DNA of 64,000 bases from assembly GCF_030433855.1 (NCBI RefSeq), contig NZ_JARUXC010000009.1, forward strand, positions 1-64,000, written 5' to 3'. The position numbers were made by a program, and so were the translations under genes. The notes beneath the pieces are model-generated. The model worked only from the letters and a program-made list of their open reading frames with translations, was not told the origin of the DNA and did not search any database. This stretch comes from Agreia sp. PsM10 (GTDB taxonomy: Bacteria; Actinomycetota; Actinomycetes; Actinomycetales; Microbacteriaceae). Below are positions 1-7,330 of the stretch, piece after piece (position 1 is the stretch's first letter; the number at the start of each line of letters is the position of its first letter).

Positions 1-70
1 GTACCGAACGCCATACTTCTTCGTCGACATCAACACTCCGATCAATCAGAGCGTTGCAACGACCATATGA
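1..70 (+). CDS. C-terminal end of a gene cut by the window edge
   Basis: The window opens inside a possible reading frame that begins at base 2 and stops with TGA at 68-70. It gives about 22 residues ending in INQSVATTI. Third codon positions are mostly G or C, as in the other genes here, so it may be real. It is too short to assign to a family. No clear terminator follows before the acetyltransferase remnant. Confidence 0.4.
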   Translation, partial: YRTPYFFVDINTPINQSVATTI

Positions 71-137
71 CTCTGCCCAGCAGGGATGCGACAATTTCCC
101 GCACCTGAGTGAGCTGCCCGCGCGGCATGATGGGGTG

Positions 138-242
138 GTGCGCGTCATCGGGAGTCCCCGTCTTGTGATTCGGCCCTGGGAGCCCGGGGATGCCGACTTT
201 CTCTTCGACCTCGAATCGCGGTGGGAGAAGTCGCTCGTCTAG
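138..242 (+). pseudogene. GNAT acetyltransferase remnant (N-terminus only)
   Basis: The 34 codons from GTG 138 read SPRLVIRPWEPGDADFLFDLE, the opening beta strand and helix of a GNAT-family N-acetyltransferase, then stop at TAG. The acetyl-CoA binding part of the family (about 160-180 residues) is missing. After the Trp-Glu near base 222 the +2 frame reads EVAR, as family members often do, so a frameshift may have come first, but nothing recognisable follows. A -10-like CATGAT at 126-131 sits six bases before the GTG, so the leaderless promoter looks intact although the gene is broken. Confidence 0.6.
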
Positions 243-398
243 AGCGGCTGCGCCTCAGTAAAGATCAGGCATTTCCGGTGTTCTCGCTCGCGTCGAGCGG
301 GGCTTTCTTCGATGTGCAGTGCTGCGACCAATCCGATCTGTCGGGGGTGGCGAACTATATGTGTCCGCAACAACTCCCCAGCAAAAGGAACTCATCTC

Positions 399-1079
399 AT
401 GCGTAATATCGCCAAGACCTCGATCAGCCTCGCCGCTGCCGGTCTGCTCGCTTTCTCGCTCGCCGCCTGCTCGACGACGTCTGAGGACTCCGGATCGACC
501 TCGTCGTCGCCGTCGTCCTCTGCCGAGACCACCCCGACCCCGGTCGCGTCGATCCCCGAGCTCACCGGTGTCGACACCGCCGTGCTCCTCGACGCCGACT
601 TCGCCGCCGCCCTCACCAGCCTCGGCCTCACCCCCGGCACCGTCGGAACCGCGACCCTCGTCGACGGCTCCCTCATCTTCCCCATCACCGGCGGAAACGT
701 CGACTACTACGACCCCAACGAGTCCTACCGCCCCTACGTGCAGGGAACCATCGAGCACGAAGGCTCCGGCTTCTCCCTCACCGCCGGCGACACCGTCGTC
801 GAACTGACCAACTTCACCATCGACCCCGGCACCTCCAAGCTCTACGGTGACGTCGCCGTCAACGGAACCGTCGCCGTCGAGCAGGCCCTGCTCTTCGACC
901 TGCACGGTGGAACCCTGAAGCCCCTCCAGACCGGCCCGAACGACACCGCCATCCTCGAGGGCACCACGGTGCACATCTCCGAAGACGCCGCCGGACTGCT
1001 GAACGACACGTTCAAGACCGACGCCGTCAAGGCCGGCCTCCTCGTCGGAATCGCCAAGATCACCGTCAACACCAAGTAG
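399..1079 (+). CDS. secreted lipoprotein of unknown function, beta-rich
   Basis: This 226-residue protein begins with a type II signal peptide (MRN, hydrophobic stretch, lipobox SLAAC with Cys24), followed by a low-complexity Ser/Thr linker to about residue 50. It should be anchored on the outer face of the membrane. The rest (about 55-226) is rich in beta-branched residues and Gly, contains one VDYYDPNESYRPYV segment, and is weakly reminiscent of HtaA-like haem-binding modules; I cannot confirm that. The ATG at 399 is chosen over upstream in-frame starts because AAAGGAA lies eight bases before it and the signal peptide starts there. It stands alone, followed by a palindromic repeat and a hairpin terminator. 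Confidence 0.85.
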   Translation: MRNIAKTSISLAAAGLLAFSLAACSTTSEDSGSTSSSPSSSAETTPTPVASIPELTGVDTAVLLDADFAAALTSLGLTPGTVGTATLVDGSLIFPITGGNVDYYDPNESYRPYVQGTIEHEGSGFSLTAGDTVVELTNFTIDPGTSKLYGDVAVNGTVAVEQALLFDLHGGTLKPLQTGPNDTAILEGTTVHISEDAAGLLNDTFKTDAVKAGLLVGIAKITVNTK

Positions 1080-1083
1080 TTCC

Positions 1084-1136
1084 CTCGTTCGTCGAGCCTG
1101 TCGAGACGCACACCCTTCGACAAGCTCAGGGAACGA
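1084..1136. repeat. REP-like imperfect palindrome (GTCGAGCCTGTCGA type)
   Basis: The left arm TCGTCGAGCCTGTCGAGA and the right arm CTTCGACAAGCTCAGGGA are imperfect reverse complements around a short CACACC loop. The left arm recurs with one change at 20829-20850, inside a coding sequence. This looks like a dispersed REP-type element. Confidence 0.6.
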
Positions 1137-1151
1137 AAAGGGACGAACGCC

Positions 1152-1183
1152 GAATGGCCCGCCACATGAGTGGCGGGCCATTC
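1152..1183. terminator. hairpin terminator
   Basis: A perfect 14-base inverted repeat (GAATGGCCCGCCAC and its complement) around ATGA lies between the convergent lipoprotein and stress-protein genes. There is no long T-run, as is usual for actinobacterial terminators. It could serve both strands. Confidence 0.8.
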
Positions 1184-1196
1184 CTGCGTCTGCGGG

Positions 1197-1685
1197 CTAG
1201 TCGAGGTTGACCTTCGCGTTCTCGCTGCCGCCTCCGACCGAGCCGGTGACCTTCGACTTCACGAAGCTGATGACCGAGGCGATGCGGCCTCCGGGGCTGT
1301 CCCAGTACTCGGCGCCCGAGGCGGAGAACTGCAGCAGGGTCACGTTCGGGTCCTCGGGTCCGTCGGGGAACCAGGCCTCGACGAACGGGTTCCAGTACTC
1401 CTTCAGTCGGGCCGGGTCATCCAGCTGCTTCGCCGTACCGGTCAGCGAGACCCAGGTGTCGTTCGAGGCGAACGAGACTCCGGCCACGGGGTTCACCTCG
1501 AGTTCTGCTACCTCGTGGGAGTCGCGGGCGACGATGAACCACAGGTCGCCGTCGAACTCGGCCTCCTGCACGGTGAGGGGGCGCGCGACGAGTTCGCCGA
1601 GCGTGTTGACGGTGGTCACCATCGCGAAGCGGAAATCCTTGATGAGCTCGGCGACCTTGGCGACGTCGGCGGGTGAATCGGACAT
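1197..1685 (-). CDS. general stress protein, pyridoxamine 5'-phosphate oxidase-like
   Basis: The 162-residue protein matches the general stress protein 26 group of the split-barrel flavin/PNPOx-like fold: a helical start (VAKVAELIKDFRFAMVTT), a central ELVARPLTVQEAEFDGDLWF strand pair and the PEDPNVTLLQFSASGAEYWDS segment typical of this group. Members bind FMN, FAD or F420 and take part in oxidative or general stress; the real substrate is seldom known. The ATG at 1685 is preceded on its strand by AAAGGAGA at a normal distance. It is divergent from terC and its Mn2+ leader. The last 20 residues are Gly/Ser-rich and may be a flexible tail. Confidence 0.85.
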   Translation of the reverse strand: MSDSPADVAKVAELIKDFRFAMVTTVNTLGELVARPLTVQEAEFDGDLWFIVARDSHEVAELEVNPVAGVSFASNDTWVSLTGTAKQLDDPARLKEYWNPFVEAWFPDGPEDPNVTLLQFSASGAEYWDSPGGRIASVISFVKSKVTGSVGGGSENAKVNLD

Positions 1686-1761
1686 GTGTTTGTCTCCTTT
1701 TGTCGGTACTCGTCCAGCTTCATGCAGTGCGTGAGCGGCCGACAGGGGATAGACTTGAGCC

Positions 1762-1872
1762 TGCAAGGGGAGTATTCCCGCACGGCTGACTCGTCAGTAC
1801 GGATCCATCGACGGATTCCGGGCAGCCGGCCTTCAGATCTCTGAGGGTGGAAGAGACCTTGGTCCGACGACA
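1762..1872 (+). promoter_or_regulatory. yybP-ykoY (Mn2+) riboswitch
   Basis: The leader of terC has the conserved parts of the yybP-ykoY family in order: AAGGGGAGTA at 1765-1774, CGTCAGTACG around 1792-1801, a variable arm, then GGTGGAAGAGACCTTGG around 1847-1863, which closes the second loop as in other actinobacterial examples. The family binds Mn2+ and usually switches on Mn2+ exporters or TerC proteins. It ends about 20 bases before the terC start, so control may act on ribosome access to GGAG at 1882-1885. Confidence 0.87.
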
Positions 1873-1893
1873 CCCGACCGTGGAGTTACCCCT

Positions 1894-2907
1894 ATGCACA
1901 TCACCCCTCTGATCTGGCTGATCACCATCGCGGTGACGATCGCCTTCTTCGTCTTCGAATTCTTCGTGCACGTGCGCAAGCCGCACGAGCCCACCATCGC
2001 CGAGTCGGCTCGCTGGTCGGTCTTCTACATCAGCCTCGCCCTGCTCTTCGGAGTCGGCATCGGCATGGTCTCGGGGTGGAACTTCGGCGGCGAGTACTTC
2101 GCTGGCTACCTCACTGAGAAGGCTCTGTCGATCGACAACCTCTTCGTGTTCCTCATCGTGATGACCGGATTCGCCGTCCCCAAGGCGTTCCAGCAGAAGG
2201 TGCTGATGATCGGCATCATCATCGCGCTCATCATGCGCGGTGCCTTCATCGCCGTGGGTGCGACGTTGATCGAGAACGTGTCGTGGATCTTCTACATCTT
2301 CGGCGCCCTGCTGCTCGTGCTGGCCTACCGCCAGGCGTTCAGCGACCACGAGTCCGACCCGGCCAACGGCAAGATCGTGAAGTTCGCCCGCAAGGTCCTG
2401 CCGATCACCGACGACTACCACGGCGACAAGATCGCCGTGAAGATCGACGGCAAGCGCTTCTTCACCCCGATGCTGCTCACGATCGTGGCCATCGGCTTCA
2501 TCGACCTGGTGTTCGCGGTCGACTCGATCCCCGCCATCTACGGACTCACCAACGAGGCGTACATCGTCTTCACCGCCAACGCATTCGCTCTTATGGGCCT
2601 GCGCCAGCTGTACTTCCTCATCGGCGGCCTGCTCGAGCGCCTCGTGTACCTCGCCCAGGGTCTCGCGGTCATCCTCGCCTTCATCGGCGTGAAGCTCGTG
2701 TTCCACGCCCTTCACGTCAACGAGCTTCCGTTCATCAACGGCGGTCAGCACGTGGAGTGGGCGCCCGAGATCCCGATCTGGTTCTCGCTCGTGTTCATCG
2801 GTCTCACGATCGCCGTCGCCACGGTGCTCAGCCTGCGCAAGACGCGCGGCGACGCCCGCCGCGACGAGGTCGAGGTCGCCGCCGACGCGAAAGAGGGCAG
2901 GCTCTAG
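1894..2907 (+). CDS. terC: TerC family integral membrane protein
   Basis: The 337-residue protein has eight or nine predicted membrane segments, including the family hallmark region LSIDNLFVFLIV (about residues 77-88) and a second FIDLVFAVDSIPAI block (about 204-217). The acidic residues inside these segments are conserved in TerC and thought to bind metal. TerC proteins are linked to tellurite resistance and, in better studied cases, to Mn2+ export that loads secreted metalloenzymes. The upstream yybP-ykoY leader supports a Mn2+ role here. The stop codon TAG shares three bases with the stop of the convergent esterase in a CTAG. Confidence 0.93.
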   Translation: MHITPLIWLITIAVTIAFFVFEFFVHVRKPHEPTIAESARWSVFYISLALLFGVGIGMVSGWNFGGEYFAGYLTEKALSIDNLFVFLIVMTGFAVPKAFQQKVLMIGIIIALIMRGAFIAVGATLIENVSWIFYIFGALLLVLAYRQAFSDHESDPANGKIVKFARKVLPITDDYHGDKIAVKIDGKRFFTPMLLTIVAIGFIDLVFAVDSIPAIYGLTNEAYIVFTANAFALMGLRQLYFLIGGLLERLVYLAQGLAVILAFIGVKLVFHALHVNELPFINGGQHVEWAPEIPIWFSLVFIGLTIAVATVLSLRKTRGDARRDEVEVAADAKEGRL

Positions 2908-3821
2908 GCCGCAGGCCCGCTCGCGCGGAGCGCATTCCGGATGCGGGCCACGATGATCGCGCGTGCGTCGCGCCCCACGGCGGTCGGCAGCAGCGGGAAC
3001 ACGTGCACCTGCCCGACTCCCTCGTGGTAGTCGAGCTCGACCCCGGCGCCCGCCGCCTTCTCGACAAGGAGGCGGGCGTCGGGGTTCAACACGTCGCGCG
3101 TTCCCGAGAACAGGGTGATCGGCCCGAGGCCCGCGAGGTCTCCGTAGAGCGGGCTCACGACCGGGTCGAGCAGATCGCGTTCACCGCGCCAGTACTCGGC
3201 CAGGACCTTGCCGCCCGGGGTCGCGAGCCACGGATCGCTGGGCTGAACTCGAGGGATCTCGGGGTTGCTCCATGTGAGATCCAGGGCCGGTGAGATGAGG
3301 ATCGTCTGGGCGAGAGTGATGTCGTGGTCGTCGCGCAGGGCGAGGCCCGCAGACAGCGAGATCTGGCCGCCGGCGGAGTCGCCCCCGATGCTCGCGCTGC
3401 CGAAGCGATCGATGTTGCGTCGAACGAGATCGACGACGAATGCCGCAGTGTCGGCAGCCGTTCCGAAGGGAATCAGCGGGTAGATCGGAAGGGTGACGGT
3501 GGTGTTCGCCTCGGCCGCGATCTGTGCGGCGAGGTTCCAGTGCTGGCTCACGATCTCGTTGACCCATCCTCCTCCGTGCACGTAGACGAGGCTGCCCACC
3601 GGGGTTCCGACGCGCGGCGCGACCGTGTACACGGGCCAGCCGTCGCGATGCTCGACGTCGACACGAACATCCGGATGCAGGCGGCCGGGTGGGGCGTACG
3701 ACGCCGGCCTGAGCTCACGGGCGCGCACGTGGCGCCGGGCCTCGTCGGCCGAGACGAAGATGCGATTGGCGTGGGCGATGCGCAGGGCGGGAGCGACGAT
3801 GCCGCTCGGGAGGGTGACCAT
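2904..3821 (-). CDS. alpha/beta hydrolase, hormone-sensitive-lipase type esterase
   Basis: The 305-residue protein has the HSL (alpha/beta hydrolase fold-3) signatures: oxyanion HGGGW at residues 82-86, nucleophile elbow GDSAGG with Ser149, the acid in SGTRDVLNPDA and the catalytic His in GQVHVFP near the C-terminus. No signal peptide is seen, so it is likely a cytoplasmic esterase of short acyl or aryl esters; the substrate is unknown. ATG 3821 lies five bases after the stop of the TPR gene, so this is the third gene of a minus-strand operon (SRPBCC, TPR, esterase). Confidence 0.9.
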   Translation of the reverse strand: MVTLPSGIVAPALRIAHANRIFVSADEARRHVRARELRPASYAPPGRLHPDVRVDVEHRDGWPVYTVAPRVGTPVGSLVYVHGGGWVNEIVSQHWNLAAQIAAEANTTVTLPIYPLIPFGTAADTAAFVVDLVRRNIDRFGSASIGGDSAGGQISLSAGLALRDDHDITLAQTILISPALDLTWSNPEIPRVQPSDPWLATPGGKVLAEYWRGERDLLDPVVSPLYGDLAGLGPITLFSGTRDVLNPDARLLVEKAAGAGVELDYHEGVGQVHVFPLLPTAVGRDARAIIVARIRNALRASGPAA

Positions 3822-3826
3822 GCCTC

Positions 3827-4366
3827 CTATTCTGGAGTGCGCTCCTGCGCGTCGGCATCGCGTGCTCTCAGATAGTCGGCGTTGCTGCGCAGTGCTGGTT
3901 CGTAGCGGTCGATGTCGGGCGAGTGGATGCGATCGGCCGCCAACGAGAGCAGCTCGGCGACGGCCGCATCGCTGCGTGACGCCGCGTGCAACGACAGCGC
4001 GAGGAACACGCGCAACGAGTCGGAGTCGGGGTAGTCGGAGCACGCCTCGCGCAGAACATCGATCGACTCGTCGAAGAGTCCGAGGTTTCGCAGGGTGCTG
4101 CCGTATTGCAGCAGGCAACGACGGCGCGCATCGCCCTGCAGGCCTGCGGCGAGGGCGCGTTCGTAGAAACCGCGCGCCCGCTCCTCGTCGCCGGCCGTGT
4201 CGTACGCCCCGCCGACCTCGTAGATGGCGTGGGGGTGATCGGGATGCTTCGCCAGCAGCGCCGTGAAGTACTCGATCGTCGGGGCCATGTTGTCGCGGTC
4301 ACGGCGCGCGTAGCCCTCGGCGATCGCCGCATCGAGCTCGGTCTGCGTCTCGTCAGGCGAAGACAA
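3827..4366 (-). CDS. tetratricopeptide repeat protein
   Basis: The 179 residues form about four TPR-like helical pairs, for example HPHAIYEVGGAYDTAGDEERARGFYERAL, and the order resembles small actinobacterial tetratricopeptide proteins. Such proteins act as protein-binding scaffolds; no enzyme motif is visible. The start is the TTG at 4366, which overlaps the end of the upstream SRPBCC gene by 14 bases and has GGGAG just before it. A later ATG (MAPTIEYF) would cut into the first helix. Its partner may be one of the two operon neighbours, but that is only inferred from position. Confidence 0.8.
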   Translation of the reverse strand: MSSPDETQTELDAAIAEGYARRDRDNMAPTIEYFTALLAKHPDHPHAIYEVGGAYDTAGDEERARGFYERALAAGLQGDARRRCLLQYGSTLRNLGLFDESIDVLREACSDYPDSDSLRVFLALSLHAASRSDAAVAELLSLAADRIHSPDIDRYEPALRSNADYLRARDADAQERTPE

Positions 4367-4832
4367 GCGCGTCTCCCGTCTCGAGCAGCGACTTGAGGCT
4401 CGAGAACACCATCGGCCATCCCTCGGTCACTCCGGCGAGGATCGCGCTGCCCGGGGCGAATCCGGTGTGGGTCACCGTGAGCTTCGACTGCGCGCCGAAC
4501 CGCTCGACGTCGAACGTCGCGGTGGAGCGTTCCTCGGCGGCCATCGAGGCGCCGAGATCGTCGTCGTCGCCGACGGCGAGCACGAACTCGTCGGTGATGG
4601 TGTGCCAGGTGAACGAGAGGCGGTGCGGAGCCTCGGATTCGAGGATCACCTGCTCGGGGTCTGCGATCGTGGCGCCCGCGACCTGCCAGGTCATGCTCGA
4701 GCCCGGCATCCAATCGGTGATGTGGGTGACGCCCCAGAACTGGCTTGCCGACGACGGATCGGTGATCGCCTGCCAGATGCGTTCCGGCGTCGCGCGAATG
4801 TAGATCGTGTAGATGAATGATTCGCTCGACAT
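4353..4832 (-). CDS. SRPBCC / AHSA1-like domain protein
   Basis: The 159 residues match the activator-of-Hsp90-like START superfamily group: FIYTIYIRATPERIWQAITDP at the N-terminus, a DWMPGSSMTW strand, ESEAPHRLSFTWH in the middle, and the closing GWPMVFSSLKSLLETG helix. These proteins bind small hydrophobic ligands in a helix-grip fold; many accompany regulators or enzymes and few have a known ligand. On its strand TAACGT lies seven bases before ATG 4832, so the mRNA is probably leaderless. It is the first gene of a three-gene operon. Confidence 0.88.
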   Translation of the reverse strand: MSSESFIYTIYIRATPERIWQAITDPSSASQFWGVTHITDWMPGSSMTWQVAGATIADPEQVILESEAPHRLSFTWHTITDEFVLAVGDDDDLGASMAAEERSTATFDVERFGAQSKLTVTHTGFAPGSAILAGVTEGWPMVFSSLKSLLETGDALVFA

Positions 4833-4912
4833 GATCGTCACGTTACTGCGCGGGCCGCGACCACGCCATGCCTGCCGCAACACTGCTGCAACGCTGCCGC
4901 TAGGCTCCCGTC

Positions 4913-5329
4913 ATGCCGTACGACGCCATGCCTCAACAGATTCCGACCCGAACCCTCACGCTCATCGCGAAGAAGCAGCCGCTCATCGCAACGAGCTGGG
5001 TGGCTCCCGATGTGCTGCTCGACGGTCATCGATTCCGTCTGGCCTGGGGACCGAACGTGCTCACCATTCCTGCGGACCGCCCTGTGCATGTTCAATGCGA
5101 GATGCCGTTCATCTTCACCTACGGCAGGGCGGTCGCCCTGCTTCAGCCGAATCACCTGCCCGAGCTCGAGTACAGTCCGCCCGCGTCGCAGTGGTTCCAG
5201 GGTGAGATCGGCGCGGTCGGTACGACGAAGACCAACGGCACGTGGCTCGTGTGGACTCTGCTCGGGGTGCTCGGCGCGGTCGTCGTGCTCGGACTCGGCA
5301 CCGCCGTTCTCGCTGCTCTCATGGGCTAG
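4913..5329 (+). CDS. unknown protein with C-terminal membrane anchor
   Basis: The 138-residue protein has a soluble, beta-rich N-terminal part (about 1-105, with RFRLAWGPNVLTIPADRPVHV) and one C-terminal membrane helix (WTLLGVLGAVVVLGLGTAVLAAL). I do not recognise a family. The layout suggests a tail-anchored protein with its main part in the cytoplasm, but the topology is not certain. TAGGCT at 4901-4906 lies six bases before the ATG, the leaderless pattern seen throughout the window. It diverges from the SRPBCC operon. Confidence 0.8.
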   Translation: MPYDAMPQQIPTRTLTLIAKKQPLIATSWVAPDVLLDGHRFRLAWGPNVLTIPADRPVHVQCEMPFIFTYGRAVALLQPNHLPELEYSPPASQWFQGEIGAVGTTKTNGTWLVWTLLGVLGAVVVLGLGTAVLAALMG

Positions 5330-5361
5330 AGATGCGCACGCGAGCGACGTAGTCTTCCGCC

Positions 5362-5748
5362 ATGCCAATTCAGTCTTCCGCTTCGAGGATCGGGGCACTG
5401 CAGCCCGGTGAGATCTTCGTCTTCGGCTCGAACGCGAGCGGGCATCACGGCGCCGGCGCCGCAGCGCAGGCCCAGCGCGACTTCGGCGCCGTCTGGGGCG
5501 AAGGCTATGGACTGCACGGGCAGTCGTACGCGATCGACACGATGAGCGGACTCGGTGTTCTGGAGCGAGAGATCGGCACGTTCGTCGAGTTCGCGGAGAT
5601 GCGCCCCGAGCTCACCTTCCTGGTCACCGAGATCGGCTGCGGAATCGCGGGCTACACGCCGGCCGACGTTGCGGCCCTCTTTCCGCGGGTTCCGTTGAAC
5701 GTGCGACTTCCGGAGTCGTTCATCCGTGAACTGAATCCCGACCGGTAG
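5362..5748 (+). CDS. macro-domain-like protein, phage-associated family
   Basis: The 128 residues match a small family found in phages and bacteria: GEIFVFGSNASGHHGAGAA near the start, FGAVWGEGYGLHGQSYAI in the middle and FLVTEIGCGIAGYTPADVA near the end. The fold is thought to be macro-domain-like, binding ADP-ribose or a related nucleotide; the role is not known. TAGTCT at 5350-5355 lies six bases before the ATG, so the message is probably leaderless. The gene stands alone and no other phage gene is near, so it is either domesticated or a moron-type remnant. Confidence 0.82.
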   Translation: MPIQSSASRIGALQPGEIFVFGSNASGHHGAGAAAQAQRDFGAVWGEGYGLHGQSYAIDTMSGLGVLEREIGTFVEFAEMRPELTFLVTEIGCGIAGYTPADVAALFPRVPLNVRLPESFIRELNPDR

Positions 5749-5783
5749 GCGCACGCGTCGGGCACGCGTCGCAGATGCGCGCG

Positions 5784-5998
5784 TACAATCGACGCGTGAG
5801 TATCTCCCATTCGTTCGTGACGCCCTCCGGGCGTGAGGGGGTTGCCGGCCGACTTCTGGCCGGCATCAGGTAGCCCCGCCCCTCAGCCGCACGCGTTCAT
5901 CGCGCGCGGCTCAGCGGTGTGCATCCCTTCTGCACCGTCCGAACGAACATCCACTCGCGCTGCATCTCGCCGCGAGTCGAATGAATTGGTGAGACCAC
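5784..5998 (+). promoter_or_regulatory. long structured leader of the FBP gene
   Basis: The 203 bases between the inferred start of transcription and the FBP gene contain a short ORF and several inverted repeats: ACGCCC/GGGCGT at 5820-5834, GCCGGCC/GGCCGGC at 5844-5864, a GCCGC/GCGGC arm pair around 5889-5915, and ACTCGCG/CGCGAGT at 5953-5977, just ahead of the ribosome site GGTGAG. A leader this long and folded, with a translated start, suggests attenuation or translational control. Confidence 0.5.
5796..5873 (+). CDS. candidate leaderless leader peptide (25 aa)
   Basis: A -10-like TACAAT at 5784-5789 lies six bases before GTG 5796, which opens a 25-codon frame ending TAG at 5871-5873 (MSISHSFVTPSGREG at its start, RLLAGIR at its end). 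The spacing puts the transcription start at or next to the GTG. The frame spans two perfect hairpins (5820-5834 and 5844-5864). It lies in the leader of the FBP gene and could be a ribosome-stalling regulatory peptide. It may instead be a chance frame; no protein family is known to me. Confidence 0.4.
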   Translation: MSISHSFVTPSGREGVAGRLLAGIR

Positions 5999-6490
5999 AT
6001 GTTTTCTCTGAACGACAAAACCATCCGCGACTCCTTCGTGAACGCGTCCCGCAAAGAACTCTCCGACCTCACGCTGCCCGCGGGCTTCGCCGAGATCGAC
6101 TGGGCGAAGCTCGACTACTTCGGTTGGAACGACCCGAAGCGTCCCCGTCGCGCGTACGTCGTGGTTCCCGTCGGCGACGTCGCGGTCGGCGTGCTGCTGC
6201 GGCGGGCCGACACGAAGCCCGCATCCCGAGCCCAGTGCTCGTGGTGCCAGGACGTGCAGTTGCCCAACGACGTCGTGTTCTTCAGTGCCCGTCGCGCGGG
6301 CGCGGCCGGGCGCAACGGCGACACCGTCGGAACCCTCGTGTGCTCGGACTTCGAGTGCTCGCGCAACGTGCGCAAGCGCCCGACCATGGCGTACATCGGA
6401 TTCGACATCGAGGCCGCGCGTCTCGACCGCATAGCGTCGCTGCAGATCCGCGCAGCCTCCTTCGCCGAAGACATCAGCGCGACCGCCTGA
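5999..6490 (+). CDS. FBP domain protein, FusB-like EF-G-binding treble-clef zinc finger
   Basis: The 163 residues match the FBP C-terminal treble-clef family (related to the zinc-binding half of FusB/FusC). An N-terminal helical part (IRDSFVNASRKELSDLTLP) is followed by a zinc site CSWCQD near residue 80 and C-x4-C (CSDFECS) near residue 118, then a short C-terminal helix. FusB binds elongation factor G and frees it from ribosomes stalled by fusidic acid. Actinobacterial members were misnamed fibronectin-binding proteins. The folded leader with a short upstream frame fits a gene induced when ribosomes stall, but this is inferred. Confidence 0.85.
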   Translation: MFSLNDKTIRDSFVNASRKELSDLTLPAGFAEIDWAKLDYFGWNDPKRPRRAYVVVPVGDVAVGVLLRRADTKPASRAQCSWCQDVQLPNDVVFFSARRAGAAGRNGDTVGTLVCSDFECSRNVRKRPTMAYIGFDIEAARLDRIASLQIRAASFAEDISATA

Positions 6491-6503
6491 CAAGCCCCGC
6501 GCG

Positions 6504-6563
6504 CTGAGGTGCGGAGATCGGTCGCTTCGGCACGCGTCGAAGCGACCATTCTCGGCACCTCAG
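6504..6563. terminator. nested palindrome, probable bidirectional terminator
   Basis: Outer arms CTGAGGTGC (6504-6512) and GCACCTCAG (6555-6563) enclose inner arms GGTCGCTTCG (6520-6529) and CGAAGCGACC (6538-6547). The arm-spacer-arm pattern lies between the convergent FBP gene and the 6579-6899 gene. It may be a repeat element used as a terminator. Confidence 0.7.
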
Positions 6564-6578
6564 TGGCGTGTGGCGGGG

Positions 6579-6899
6579 TCACGCCCGGTCGCGGCGCTCC
6601 CCGTGCATCTCGGTGAGCATGCGGTCGTGCAGTTCCGACTCGGACGAGTCGTTCGGGTCCATTCCGAAGAGCCAGGTCAGGCCACGCAGCCCTCGATCGT
6701 CGGTGCCGACGAGCGCGACCGAGATCGACTCGCCTGCGTCCGCCTCGCCGCGTGCCCAGGCGAGCGTCTCCGTGAACGTCGCATCCGACACATCGACGGT
6801 GCGCACCGCGCCGTCGGGAACGGTCGCGAAGTAGACGCGGAAGAGTGAGGAGTGCTGCTCCCAGGTGCTGTCGCGCTCATCGGAATCCACGATGTTCAT
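6579..6899 (-). CDS. hypothetical protein (106 aa)
   Basis: I do not recognise this 106-residue acidic protein. It has no signal peptide or membrane segment. The middle (AVRTVDVSDATFTETLAWARGEADAG) reads as alternating strands and helix, and the C-terminus is charged. On its strand TAGGCT lies seven bases before ATG 6899, the leaderless pattern of this genome, which supports a real gene. It diverges from the VOC gene and converges on the FBP gene. Confidence 0.7.
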   Translation of the reverse strand: MNIVDSDERDSTWEQHSSLFRVYFATVPDGAVRTVDVSDATFTETLAWARGEADAGESISVALVGTDDRGLRGLTWLFGMDPNDSSESELHDRMLTEMHGERRDRA

Positions 6900-6964
6900 A
6901 GCTTCGAGCCTAGAGCGACGGCCTCAACGGACGTACCCTTGCTGCACGAGACAAGGAGGTCGTC

Positions 6965-7300
6965 GTGACGATATCGCGCCTGCTCGCCCAGATGACGGTG
7001 AGCGATTCCGCGCAGTCCATTCCCTGGTACTCCCTGCTGTTCGGGCGGGGCCCCGACGCGCATCCCATGGACGGACTCGTCGAGTGGTATCTCGCCGACA
7101 CGTTCGGCGTGCAGGTGTGGGTGGAGCCCGAGAGGGCCGGCACCTCGTGCATGGTGCTCGACGACGACGATCTGGATGCCCGGCTTCGGCTGCTCGACGG
7201 CGCCGGCATCGAGAACGGCGGCATCAGGCCCGCGACCGCGTTCCGGATCCTGCCGGTCGTCGACCCCGACGGCAACAGGATCGTCTTCGCGGGTTCCTGA
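6965..7300 (+). CDS. VOC superfamily protein (glyoxalase-like)
   Basis: The 111-residue protein is a single vicinal-oxygen-chelate unit: an opening IPWYSLLFGRGPDAHP strand-helix and the closing FRILPVVDPDGNRIVFAG strand that is diagnostic for the fold. The family includes glyoxalase I, dioxygenases and antibiotic-binding proteins. The usual metal ligands are not obvious, so an enzymatic role is not assured. The start is GTG 6965, with AAGGAGGT at 6953-6960 only four bases before it. Confidence 0.85.
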   Translation: MTISRLLAQMTVSDSAQSIPWYSLLFGRGPDAHPMDGLVEWYLADTFGVQVWVEPERAGTSCMVLDDDDLDARLRLLDGAGIENGGIRPATAFRILPVVDPDGNRIVFAGS

Positions 7301-7330
7301 GTCGACGGGCGCCAGGCGGAGCGTCGGTCC

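Noticed and set aside
255-1181. Long open frame on the minus strand opposite the first lipoprotein gene
   Set aside because: It is antisense to a gene with a clear signal peptide and ribosome site, and its Gly/Val/Glu-rich composition is the usual mirror of high-GC codon bias.
5362-5748. Prophage region suggested by the phage-associated macro-like gene
   Set aside because: Neighbours are ordinary chromosomal genes and no other phage gene, integrase or att site is visible.
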